10,948 nt of DNA, taken from positions 1 through 10,948 of the forward strand of contig JAIFNM010000285.1 in assembly GCA_020047725.1 (NCBI GenBank), read 5' to 3'. Positions 1 through 6,430 of the stretch are shown here, in pieces. Both the position numbers and the translations under genes were made by a program. A model generated the notes under the pieces. The model was not told where the DNA came from and searched no databases. It worked only from the letters and a program-made list of their open reading frames with translations. How positions within the stretch are numbered: the first letter of the stretch is position 1; each line of letters begins with the position of its first letter. This stretch comes from Betaproteobacteria bacterium. GTDB lineage: Bacteria > Pseudomonadota > Gammaproteobacteria > Burkholderiales > Rhodocyclaceae.

Positions 1-22
1 AAGCAATAGACGCAACGTAAAT

Positions 23-55
23 ACAGCGAAAACGGTCTCCTTCGCTGTGCTTTTT
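23..55 (+). terminator. Intrinsic terminator of a gene left of the window
   Basis: A perfect 8-bp stem (ACAGCGAA at 23-30 and TTCGCTGT at 41-48) closes a 10-base loop and is followed by GC and five T residues (51-55). This is the classic Rho-independent layout on the + strand. It should end, or partly end, transcription of a gene lying left of the window. The arms are only moderately GC-rich, so read-through into melA is possible. Confidence 0.8.
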
Positions 56-59
56 CCGC

Positions 60-89
60 CATGGTCGGCGGAGCACTTCGCCGACCATG
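60..89 (+). terminator. Second strong hairpin before melA (terminator or attenuator)
   Basis: A perfect 11-bp inverted repeat (CATGGTCGGCG at 60-70 and CGCCGACCATG at 79-89) encloses an 8-base loop and is followed by TTCTTTCC. It starts 5 bases after the T-run of the previous terminator and ends 35 bases before the melA start codon. It could be a back-up terminator, an attenuator between an upstream operon and melA, an mRNA-stabilising hairpin, or a protein-binding palindrome. The short mixed T-tract makes termination plausible but not certain. Confidence 0.6.
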
Positions 90-124
90 TTCTTTCCCCG
101 ATTCCGCCGAATTGAATTGAACTC

Positions 125-1516
125 ATGAAAAACCGCCCCCTGAAAATCACGCTGATCGGTGCCGGTAGCGCCGTATTCACCCGCAATCTGCTCGGCGATA
201 TTCTTTCCTATCCCGAGCTGGCCAACTGCGAAATCGCATTGCATGACATTGATGCCAAGCGCCTGGAGTTGGCCGAAATGGTCGCGCACCGCATCGCCGC
301 GACGGCGGGGGCCACACCGAAGATCACCGCCAGCATCGACCGCAAGCGCGCGCTGGAAGGCGCGAACTACGTCATCAACACCATTCAGGTCGGCGGCTAT
401 CGCCCGGCGACCGTCACCGATTTCGAGATTCCGAAGAAGTTCGGACTCGAACAAACCATCGCCGACACCCTTGGCATCGGCGGCATCATGCGCGCCTTGC
501 GTACCATCCCGGTCATGCAGGGCATGGTGCGCGATATGGAAACCCATGCGCCGGGTGCTCTTCATTTGAGCTACGTCAATCCGATGGCCATGATCACCTG
601 GGCGCTCAATCGCAGCAGCTCGTCGATCCAGACCGTCGGCCTGTGCCACAGCGTGCAGCACACGGCGAACGAACTGGCTCAGGATCTGAACATTCCGGTC
701 GAGGAAATCGATTTTCACTGTGCCGGCATCAACCACATGTCGTTCTATCTGCGCTTCGACCACAAGGGCGAAGCACTCTACCCGAAGATGCGCCAGCTCT
801 TCGCCGAAGGCCACGTGCCGGACTGGAATCGTGTGCGCTACGAGATGTTCCAGAGACTCGGTTACTTCCCCACGGAGTCGAGCGAGCATCTTGCGGAATA
901 CGTGCCCTGGTTCATCAAACGCGGGCGTGAGGACCTTCTCACCAAGTACAACATCCCGCTCGATGAATATCCGGGACGTTGCGAGATTTTCGAGAAAGCC
1001 TGGCCCTATATCGAACGCGAACTCAATCAACCGGGCTCGCAGGATTCAGCGGCCTTGCTGCGTGAAATCCGGGACGCCCGGATCAAGGTAATGGAACGCT
1101 CGATCGAGCACACGCCGCAGATGATTGACGGCCTGCGCAGCTTCGAACGCTCGGTGGAATACGGCTCTGCGATCATCCACTGCGTCATCAATGGCAATGT
1201 GCTCAACCACAATCTGATCGACAATCTGCCCCAAGGCTGTGCCGTGGAAGTGCCGTGCCTGGTTGATCACAACGGGGTCCAGCCGACGCGAATCGGCAAG
1301 CTTCCGGTGCAACTCGCGGCCCTGATGCGTACCAATGTGAACGTTCAGGAACTCGTCGTCGAAGCCATCCTGCAGCAGAAGCGCGAGCACGTGTATCATG
1401 CAGCCATGCTTGATCCGCACACGGCGTCAGTGCTCGATATCGAGCAGATCTACGCCATGGTCGACGAGCTGTTGATTGCCCATAAACCTTTCCTGCCCGA
1501 GTATCTGCACGTCTGA
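125..1516 (+). CDS. melA: Alpha-galactosidase MelA, glycoside hydrolase family 4
   Basis: This 463-residue cytosolic enzyme should hydrolyse alpha-galactosides such as melibiose. GH4 enzymes use an NAD+/Mn2+-dependent oxidation-elimination mechanism. The N-terminus carries a Rossmann motif (IGAGSAVFTRNLLGD, about residues 11-25). The family block IADTLGIGGIMRALRTIP spans 112-129, NPMAM lies at 152-156, and CHSV at 174-177 holds the metal-ligand Cys. CAGINHM at 199-205 supplies the second metal-ligand His. Within GH4 the CHSV tetrad is associated with alpha-galactosidases, whereas 6-phospho-glucosidases have CDMP or CNVP. The chain can be followed alongside remembered E. coli MelA (about 451 aa) to its C-terminus. 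No clear Shine-Dalgarno precedes the ATG, but this start gives the expected N-terminus. The LacI-type gene follows after 4 bases, implying co-transcription. Alpha-glucosidase activity cannot be excluded. Confidence 0.93.
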   Translation: MKNRPLKITLIGAGSAVFTRNLLGDILSYPELANCEIALHDIDAKRLELAEMVAHRIAATAGATPKITASIDRKRALEGANYVINTIQVGGYRPATVTDFEIPKKFGLEQTIADTLGIGGIMRALRTIPVMQGMVRDMETHAPGALHLSYVNPMAMITWALNRSSSSIQTVGLCHSVQHTANELAQDLNIPVEEIDFHCAGINHMSFYLRFDHKGEALYPKMRQLFAEGHVPDWNRVRYEMFQRLGYFPTESSEHLAEYVPWFIKRGREDLLTKYNIPLDEYPGRCEIFEKAWPYIERELNQPGSQDSAALLREIRDARIKVMERSIEHTPQMIDGLRSFERSVEYGSAIIHCVINGNVLNHNLIDNLPQGCAVEVPCLVDHNGVQPTRIGKLPVQLAALMRTNVNVQELVVEAILQQKREHVYHAAMLDPHTASVLDIEQIYAMVDELLIAHKPFLPEYLHV

Positions 1517-1520
1517 AACC

Positions 1521-2588
1521 ATGGCTTTGCCCCGTCGCTCTACACCCACCAGTAGTGAAGTTGCCAAGCGCGCCGGGGTTTCTCGCACGACCGTGAGTTT
1601 TGTGCTCAACGATCTGCGTGGCAAGGGCATCAGCGAAGAAACGCGGCAGAAGGTCCTGCTGGCGGCGAGTGAAATGGGTTACGAACCGCATTCCGCCGCC
1701 CGCATCCTCGCCGGTGGCAGTACGGGCACCATCGCCGTCGTGATTCCCCGGTCGGACCACCTGCACGTTGACGCCTATTTGCCGCGACTGCTCAGCACCG
1801 TCAACGACTGTTGCCACATTCATGGCTACAAGGTCTTGCTAGAGGCGGCCGATGATCAGTTCAAGGACCCGGGCGCCTTCATGAATCTGGTCAAAGGCAA
1901 GCGGATTGACGGACTGATCGTCGTCAATATGCGTTCCGTTGAATGCGACTATGTCAGGCAGCTCGCCCAGCAGGGATTTCCCGTCGTGGTTGCCGGCAAC
2001 GGGCGGGAATCCTTCTACAGCCGCTGTACGAGCGATGACGACGTTGTCACTTCGAAGCGGGCCACCCAGCACCTGATTGAACTCGGGCATCGACGCATTG
2101 CCCACCTGGCGTTCGCGCCAAAGGAATTTGAAGCCGTGACCCTGCGCCGGGCGGGTTACGAGAGCGCGCTTGCAGAGGCCGGGATCGCACCTGACCCAAG
2201 CCTCATCGCCTACGCGGACATCAGCGCGCGCAGTGGTTACGACGCGATGAAGCAACTCCTGGAACAAACCACCGACTTCACCGCCCTGTTTGCCGGCAAC
2301 GATACGGTCGCTTTCGGTGCCATGAAGGCCCTCAAGGACGCCGGATGCCGTATCCCGCAGGACGTCGCCGTGGTTGGCTATGACGACATTCCGCTTGCCG
2401 AATTCGCCTCGCCACCGCTGACTACCTTGCGCATTGACCCAGTCACGCAAGGCAAGGAGGCCGTCGACATGCTCCTCGCGCTAATGAACGGCGAAACCTA
2501 CGTCAGGCTGGAAGTGCCTTACGACACGTGCTTCGTCATTCGCGAGTCATGTGGGTTTAGCCTGAATCAAAAAATCGCCAGAGAATAG
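1521..2588 (+). CDS. LacI/GalR-family transcriptional regulator
   Basis: This 355-residue regulator has the standard LacI layout. An N-terminal helix-turn-helix (SEVAKRAGVSRTTVSFVLND, about residues 12-31) is followed by a hinge helix (PHSAARILAG, 56-65) whose Leu63 is placed like the minor-groove lever of LacI. A periplasmic-binding-protein-like effector domain starts near 69 and ends with the typical VVGYDDIPLAEFASPPLTTL stretch. I chose the ATG at 1521 because the HTH then starts about 12 residues in. An in-frame ATG at 1476 would put 45 bases inside melA and add a tail with no family counterpart. It follows melA by 4 bases, so it is probably a local, sugar-responsive repressor of melA and any upstream transport genes. 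The effector (galactoside or glucoside) is inferred only from context. I found no clear CG-centred LacI-type operator within 1-124. Confidence 0.93.
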   Translation: MALPRRSTPTSSEVAKRAGVSRTTVSFVLNDLRGKGISEETRQKVLLAASEMGYEPHSAARILAGGSTGTIAVVIPRSDHLHVDAYLPRLLSTVNDCCHIHGYKVLLEAADDQFKDPGAFMNLVKGKRIDGLIVVNMRSVECDYVRQLAQQGFPVVVAGNGRESFYSRCTSDDDVVTSKRATQHLIELGHRRIAHLAFAPKEFEAVTLRRAGYESALAEAGIAPDPSLIAYADISARSGYDAMKQLLEQTTDFTALFAGNDTVAFGAMKALKDAGCRIPQDVAVVGYDDIPLAEFASPPLTTLRIDPVTQGKEAVDMLLALMNGETYVRLEVPYDTCFVIRESCGFSLNQKIARE

Positions 2589-2652
2589 TCGCTACTGCAG
2601 AGGTTGTTGGCTATTCCTGCGCGCTTTGCTCGTTCCCTGATTCGTGCCGTGA

Positions 2653-2687
2653 GTTCCCGAGGCTTGGGAGGCAGGAAGCGCGGGAAC
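2653..2687 (+). repeat. Two-part imperfect hairpin
   Basis: The outer stem is GTTCCCG (2653-2659) with CGGGAAC (2681-2687). An inner stem is GCTT (2662-2665) with AAGC (2676-2679). They are separated by an asymmetric bulge of two bases on the left and one on the right. No T-run follows, so it is not a standard intrinsic terminator. It may be an RNA structure at the 3' end of the lacI transcript. Confidence 0.5.
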
Positions 2688-2702
2688 CTTGGGCGAGTCT
2701 TT

Positions 2703-2733
2703 CTGGAGAGGCCCTATCCATGGGCCTTTCCAG
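2703..2733 (+). repeat. 12-bp hairpin downstream of lacI, possible terminator without T-tract
   Basis: CTGGAGAGGCCC (2703-2714) pairs with GGGCCTTTCCAG (2722-2733) around a 7-base loop. All 12 pairs form if one G-U wobble is allowed. The bases that follow (GCATATGTTG) are not T-rich, so Rho-independent termination is doubtful. The strength of the stem suggests a 3'-end stabiliser, an RNA element or a remnant repeat. Confidence 0.55.
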
Positions 2734-2904
2734 GCATATGTTGTTAAAGAAGCGCATGCTTATTGCCTTGCAAGCGGGCGTATTTCCAGATGCTCGACAT
2801 TCGTTACTGAGCAAAATGTGAATTAATTCCTCAAGATTTCCCCGTTCGGTCCGTATATACCCTCACAAGCACTGCAATCAGGTGCAGCCAGACGGAGCAG
2901 GGAA

Positions 2905-3627
2905 ATGAATCGTCATGAAACGCAACTCGTACAATCAAATCGACCGGCATCGCGCCGCTTGCATCGTCGTTCTGCACCTTTGACCGCGTTGCCTTGCGTG
3001 ATAGGGTCAAGTTTGCTTGAACGAGTATCTGCGCCTGTCGTTAGCCTGCCCAAAGCGATGGTCAGGGACGCTGGCATGTTCGAGTTGCTGGCGGCCGAAA
3101 TGCGGATTGCAGAGCTCGAAAAGGCTCTGGCCGAAGCGGGCGAAGCGGCGTGTACCGACCCCTTGACCCGCGCATTGAATCGCCGCGGTTTCGACAAGGC
3201 GTGCCAGCGAGAGCAAGCTCGCGCACGCCGGGCAGGGAAGCCGTGTGCGTTTGCCCTTATTGATCTCGATGATTTCAAGCGCCTGAACGACACGTTTGGC
3301 CACCAGGTGGGCGACCGGGCGCTCGTTCATCTGGTTGAGTTGTTGCACAATTCGATGCGTCCATCCGATGTTCTTTGCCGTTTTGGTGGCGAGGAGTTCG
3401 TTTTGATGCTCCCGGATATAACGCTGGCCGACGCTTCGACGGTGCTGTCCCGTTTTCTGAGCGAGTTTTCGGCTCGTACAATTCCCGGAACCAACACCTT
3501 GATGACCTTCAGTGCCGGCGTGGTGATCCAGAAGGTTGATGAGGCTTTTGAGGACGCAATACAGCGTGCCGATGCAGCGACCTATGCTGCCAAGCACGCC
3601 GGAAAGAACTGCGTCGTAGCCTGCTGA
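2905..3627 (+). CDS. Stand-alone diguanylate cyclase (GGDEF domain)
   Basis: This 240-residue protein should make cyclic di-GMP from two GTP. A basic N-terminal region without a recognisable sensor domain (about 1-55) leads into a short helical, probably coiled-coil linker (about 57-80) that could mediate dimerisation. The GGDEF domain (about 82-240) follows. It starts with DPLTRALNRRGF and contains the metal-binding FALIDLDDFKRLND stretch (116-129) and the active-site GGEEF at 161-165. The inhibitory I-site RxxD (RPSD, 152-155) sits exactly five residues before GGEEF, so both catalysis and product inhibition look intact. No transmembrane helix or signal peptide is visible, so it is probably cytosolic. 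A purine-rich ribosome binding site (GGAGCAGGGA) ends just before the ATG. Its neighbours give no clue to the input signal. Confidence 0.93.
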   Translation: MNRHETQLVQSNRPASRRLHRRSAPLTALPCVIGSSLLERVSAPVVSLPKAMVRDAGMFELLAAEMRIAELEKALAEAGEAACTDPLTRALNRRGFDKACQREQARARRAGKPCAFALIDLDDFKRLNDTFGHQVGDRALVHLVELLHNSMRPSDVLCRFGGEEFVLMLPDITLADASTVLSRFLSEFSARTIPGTNTLMTFSAGVVIQKVDEAFEDAIQRADAATYAAKHAGKNCVVAC

Positions 3628-3648
3628 TATCGGTGAGATTGGTGGATT

Positions 3649-3666
3649 CGCCTCAGGCTTGAGGCG
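3649..3666 (+). terminator. GC-rich hairpin after the GGDEF gene
   Basis: A perfect 7-bp stem (CGCCTCA at 3649-3655 and TGAGGCG at 3660-3666) with a 4-base loop begins 22 bases after the stop codon. The position fits a terminator between the GGDEF gene and thrC. No T-run follows, so it may be weak or merely protect the 3' end. Confidence 0.4.
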
Positions 3667-3682
3667 TGACCGGGTGAGTGCA

Positions 3683-3691
3683 TGGTAAACT
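3683..3691 (+). promoter_or_regulatory. Possible -10 region for thrC
   Basis: TGGTAAACT contains a -10-like TAAACT (3686-3691) about 40 bases before the thrC start. No good -35 is found at 16-18 bases; the nearest TTGAGG (3659-3664) is too far away. Directly downstream is a small TCGCG/CGCGA inverted repeat. This is a weak call based on one hexamer and its position. Confidence 0.3.
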
Positions 3692-3730
3692 CGCGGCTTC
3701 GCGAAATCCTGTCGTTCCACCTTTCCGGTC

Positions 3731-5179
3731 ATGACCATGCGCTATATCTCGACTCGCGGCGATGCGAGCAATTCGCCCAGAAAATCCTTTACCGAAATCC
3801 TGCTCGGCGGCCTTGCGCCCGATGGCGGTCTTTATCTTCCGGAGTCCTATCCGTTAATAACTCGCGCCGAACTGGATCAATGGCGCACGCTGTCGTACGC
3901 TGATCTGGCGTTCGCCGTGTTGTCGAAATTCATCGACGATATCCCTGCTGCCGATCTCAAGGCGCTGGTCGATAAGACCTATACCGCTGACGTGTATTGC
4001 AACGTTCGTTCGGGCGACGATGCCAGCCAGATTACGCCGCTGCACTGGCTTGAGCCGGGCCTGGGGCTGCTCGGACTATCCAATGGCCCGACGCTGGCTT
4101 TCAAGGATATGGCCATGCAGTTGCTCGGGAACCTCTTCGAGTACGTGCTGGCGAGGAAGAGCGAGGAAACAAACATTCTTGGCGCAACGTCCGGCGATAC
4201 CGGATCGGCCGCCGAATATGCGATGCGAGGTAAGCGTGGCGTACGTGTCTTCATGCTCTCGCCGCACAGCAAGATGAGCGCCTTTCAGCGTGCCCAGATG
4301 TATTCGCTGCAGGATGAAAATATCTTCAACATCGCCGTGCGTGGCATGTTTGACGATGCTCAGGATATCGTCAAGGCGGTGTCCAACGACCACGCCTTCA
4401 AGGCGAAATACAAGATCGGCGCAGTGAATTCGATCAACTGGGCGCGGGTAGCGGCGCAGGTCGTTTATTACGTCAAAGGCTACTTCGCGGCGACCCGCAC
4501 AAACGATGAGCAGGTCGACTTCGCCGTTCCGTCCGGCAACTTCGGCAATATTTGCGCCGGCCATATCGCGCGCATGATGGGTTTGCCAATCGCTCGCCTA
4601 GTGATGGCTACCAATGAGAATGATGTGCTCGACGAGTTTTTCCGTACCGGCGTTTACCGCCCGCGTGGAACGGCGGAGACGCACGCGACGTCTAGCCCGT
4701 CGATGGATATCTCCAAGGCCTCCAACTTCGAACGTTTCGTTTTTGACCTCGTCGGGCGCGATCCGGTGCTTATTCGCGAACTGTGGGCAAAGGTCGATTC
4801 CGGGGGCGGTTTTGACCTCTCAAAAACGACTCGTTTCGTCGATCTGCCGAAATTTGGCTTCGTTTCAGGCAAGAGCAGTCACGCCGACCGGCTGGCGACA
4901 ATTCGCCAAACGTATGAGAAATACGGCGTGATGGTCGATACGCATACGGCCGATGGTCTCAAGGTGGCGCTTGACCAGCGCGTGCCGAGTAGGCCGATGG
5001 TCGTGCTCGAAACGGCGTTGCCGGCCAAGTTTGAAGAAACGATCGTTGAAGCGCTAGGGTGTCAGCCAGAACGCCCTGTCGCCATGCAGGGCATCGAGAA
5101 TCTGCCGCAGCGGGTTGAGGTGATGGATATCAGTATCGATGCCGTGAAATCGTTCATCGAGCAGAACGTTCGCGTCTGA
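3731..5179 (+). CDS. thrC: Threonine synthase
   Basis: This cytosolic PLP enzyme converts O-phospho-L-homoserine to L-threonine, the last step of threonine synthesis. The 482-residue length fits the long ThrC class of Proteobacteria. The start motif MRYISTRGD is followed by the family segment GGLAPDGGLYLPE (26-38). FKD at 124-126 contains the PLP-binding Lys125. Further conserved blocks are TSGDTGSA (153-160), NSINWAR (233-239) and PSGNFGN (267-273). Two ATGs lie six bases apart (3731 and 3737). The second gives the more typical N-terminus MRYIST, and neither has a clear Shine-Dalgarno. thrC often follows hom (homoserine dehydrogenase) in an operon in related bacteria. Here the upstream gene is a diguanylate cyclase, so thrC probably has its own promoter. 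Confidence 0.97.
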   Translation: MTMRYISTRGDASNSPRKSFTEILLGGLAPDGGLYLPESYPLITRAELDQWRTLSYADLAFAVLSKFIDDIPAADLKALVDKTYTADVYCNVRSGDDASQITPLHWLEPGLGLLGLSNGPTLAFKDMAMQLLGNLFEYVLARKSEETNILGATSGDTGSAAEYAMRGKRGVRVFMLSPHSKMSAFQRAQMYSLQDENIFNIAVRGMFDDAQDIVKAVSNDHAFKAKYKIGAVNSINWARVAAQVVYYVKGYFAATRTNDEQVDFAVPSGNFGNICAGHIARMMGLPIARLVMATNENDVLDEFFRTGVYRPRGTAETHATSSPSMDISKASNFERFVFDLVGRDPVLIRELWAKVDSGGGFDLSKTTRFVDLPKFGFVSGKSSHADRLATIRQTYEKYGVMVDTHTADGLKVALDQRVPSRPMVVLETALPAKFEETIVEALGCQPERPVAMQGIENLPQRVEVMDISIDAVKSFIEQNVRV

Positions 5180-5210
5180 GTGTCCGAGTCTCTGTTCGGT
5201 ACCGGATAAC

Positions 5211-5231
5211 AAAAAGGCACCTTGCGGTTTT
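5211..5231. terminator. Imperfect bidirectional terminator between thrC and the small membrane gene
   Basis: Between the convergent stops, five A and four T residues flank an ACC-TTGC-GGT hairpin; on the minus strand the loop reads GCAA, a GNRA tetraloop. The A and T arms can pair if GGC on one side is bulged out. It looks like a terminator stem that lost three bases on one arm. Position and the T/A tracts support termination in both directions, but the paired core is short. Confidence 0.4.
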
Positions 5232-5245
5232 GTAGAGCCGTGGAG

Positions 5246-5383
5246 CTAGAGGTAGATCACGGCCGGGAAGACCGCCGCTGCAAGCACCAGCACCAGCCAT
5301 TCAAGATTGTGCCGCGCCAAAAAACCGGTGAAATGCAGGACCAGAACGGTGATGGCAATCACGTAGAACAGTGCAAATAGCAT
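5246..5383 (-). CDS. Small two-helix membrane protein, 45 residues, unknown function
   Basis: A 45-codon frame starts at ATG 5383 with a good ribosome binding site (AGAAGGG, 7 bases upstream) and ends in TAG at 5246-5248. The product is very hydrophobic. A first probable membrane helix spans about residues 2-22 (beginning MLFALFYVIAITV). A short polar turn follows (ARHNLE, 23-28), and a second helix spans about 29-45. This points to a hairpin-like inner-membrane peptide with a short polar loop. I do not recognise the family. It lies downstream of nadC on the same strand, 123 bases away, with a TATAAT box in between, so it may be transcribed alone. Strong start signals and uniform hydrophobicity argue that it is a real gene. 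Confidence 0.7.
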   Translation of the reverse strand: MLFALFYVIAITVLVLHFTGFLARHNLEWLVLVLAAAVFPAVIYL

Positions 5384-5449
5384 GGATTATCCCTTCTTCT
5401 TCTCGTGCGGCTGGAAATTTCAGGCCACATTTCTGTTTACTACGTACCA

Positions 5450-5478
5450 ATTATAGCGGCATCAAATACCGCTGTTGT
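5450..5478 (-). promoter_or_regulatory. Possible promoter of the small membrane protein gene
   Basis: On the minus strand a perfect TATAAT (5450-5455) lies 17 bases downstream of a poor -35 (ACAACA, 5473-5478). The spacer holds a 6-bp inverted repeat (GCGGTA...TGCCGC, with one wobble) that could be an operator or a 3' hairpin for nadC. Transcription would begin about 60 bases before the ATG at 5383. Confidence 0.4.
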
Positions 5479-5506
5479 GAGATTTTTGGTAGTTCGTGCA
5501 ACGCTG

Positions 5507-6379
5507 TTATTGAAAGCGCATCGAAAGGTCCAGAGCCCGCACATCCTTGGTCAAGGCGCCTATCGATATGCGGTCTACACCGGTTTCGGCAATGCCGCGA
5601 ACCGTGTCGAGATTGACGTTGCCCGATGCTTCCAGGACGGCTCGGCCAGCCGTGATGGCAACAGCCTCGCGCATCTGGTCGAGGCTCATGTTGTCAAGCA
5701 GGATCATCTTGGCACCGGCATCGAGCGCCTGCTGCAGTTCGGCGAAGGTTTCAACCTCAACCTGAATGAATTTGCACTGGCCGCTTATGGCTTCAGCCGA
5801 CTTTTTCGCCGCTGCCATGGCCGCGGCAATGCTGCCAGCGGCGAGGATGTGATTTTCCTTGATCAGAATCGCGTCGTACAAACCGAGACGGTGATTGCCG
5901 CCACCGCCGCACTTGACGGCAAACTTTTGCGCCAGGCGCAGGCCGGGGAGCGTCTTCCGGGTGTCGACGATCTGGGCTTTGGTGCCGGCAACGATGTCGG
6001 TGTACTGCTGTGCCTTGCTCGCTACCCCTGAGAGCAACTGCAGAAAATTAAGTGCCGTACGTTCACCGGTGAGCAGCGCACGCGCTGGTCCTTCAATCTC
6101 GCATAGAACCTGGTCGGGCACGACGCGATCACCGTCAGCGGCTTTCCAGGTAATCGCGATGGCCGGGTCGAGCTTTCTGAAACAACTCGCAAACCACGCT
6201 GTACCGCATAGCACGGCATTTTCGCGTGAGATGATCGTGGCGCGCGTAATGCGGTCCGCTGGAACCAGTTGCGCGGTCAGATCACCGCTACCGACATCTT
6301 CGGTCAGTGCCGCGACAACATTGCGTTCGATTTCATCGTCTAGCGAGCTGAATTGGGTGCTTGAAGCAGGAGAAGTCAT
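5507..6379 (-). CDS. nadC: Nicotinate-nucleotide pyrophosphorylase (quinolinate phosphoribosyltransferase)
   Basis: NadC converts quinolinate and PRPP to nicotinate mononucleotide, CO2 and pyrophosphate in de novo NAD synthesis, in the cytosol. With the ATG at 6379 the protein has 290 residues, normal for NadC. The N-terminal part carries LTEDVGSGDLT. The (beta/alpha)-barrel active site shows TRKT at 140-143 and GGGGNHR at 158-164, followed by DAILIKENH. Later come EVETF, LLDNM and the C-terminal ASGNV...ISIGALT blocks. A longer frame from a TTG at 6409 would add ten residues, but that codon lies at the probable transcription start and has no ribosome binding site, so I prefer the ATG. lpxH ends 51 bases upstream on the same strand. 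The nadA/nadB partners are not in the window. Confidence 0.96.
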   Translation of the reverse strand: MTSPASSTQFSSLDDEIERNVVAALTEDVGSGDLTAQLVPADRITRATIISRENAVLCGTAWFASCFRKLDPAIAITWKAADGDRVVPDQVLCEIEGPARALLTGERTALNFLQLLSGVASKAQQYTDIVAGTKAQIVDTRKTLPGLRLAQKFAVKCGGGGNHRLGLYDAILIKENHILAAGSIAAAMAAAKKSAEAISGQCKFIQVEVETFAELQQALDAGAKMILLDNMSLDQMREAVAITAGRAVLEASGNVNLDTVRGIAETGVDRISIGALTKDVRALDLSMRFQ

Positions 6380-6413
6380 TGGAAATCCAAGGTTCGGGAA
6401 TACGGACAATTGA

Positions 6414-6419
6414 ATTTTA
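6414..6419 (-). promoter_or_regulatory. Possible -10 box for nadC
   Basis: TAAAAT on the minus strand, in the 51-base gap between lpxH and nadC, would start transcription near 6407, about 28 bases before the ATG at 6379. No convincing -35 is found at normal spacing (GAGTTG lies 17 bases upstream). It may give nadC expression independent of the envelope genes. Confidence 0.33.
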
Positions 6420-6430
6420 TCATCGCAAAA

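Larger units (their letters stand above)
2589..2904. other. 316-base stretch without a convincing gene
   Basis: No open frame here has both a ribosome binding site and recognisable protein content. Two neighbouring hairpins (2653-2687 and 2703-2733) are the only clear structure. A weak -10-like TATATA sits at 2854-2859 upstream of the GGDEF gene but has no acceptable -35. A small CTGCA/TGCAG inverted repeat lies at about 2872-2887, just before the ribosome binding site of that gene. Confidence 0.6.

Noticed and set aside
1476..1520. Earlier in-frame start for the LacI regulator, overlapping melA
   Set aside because: It would add 15 residues unlike any LacI N-terminus before the HTH; the ATG at 1521 gives the normal layout.
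1203..1823. 206-codon minus-strand frame across melA and lacI
   Set aside because: It spans the junction of two confident + strand genes and shows no family resemblance.
2611..2814. 67-codon minus-strand frame in the lacI-GGDEF gap
   Set aside because: It has no convincing start signal, hydrophobic segment or family motif, and it overlaps two hairpins.
2720..2821. 33-codon + strand frame starting inside the hairpin (MGLSRHMLLKKRM...)
   Set aside because: There is no ribosome binding site, the start codon lies in a stable stem, and there is no recognisable content. It could be a gene remnant, but I cannot support it.
3007..3738. 243-codon open frame on the minus strand across the GGDEF gene
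   Set aside because: It is a mirror of the GGDEF coding frame in GC-biased DNA; the + strand protein has clear catalytic motifs.
5405..6031. 208-codon open frame on the + strand across nadC
   Set aside because: It lies opposite nadC, whose motifs are unmistakable. Its translation resembles no protein family and it has no ribosome binding site.
6380..6409. TTG start extending NadC by ten residues
   Set aside because: It sits at or upstream of the likely transcription start, lacks a ribosome binding site, and is not needed for a normal NadC length.
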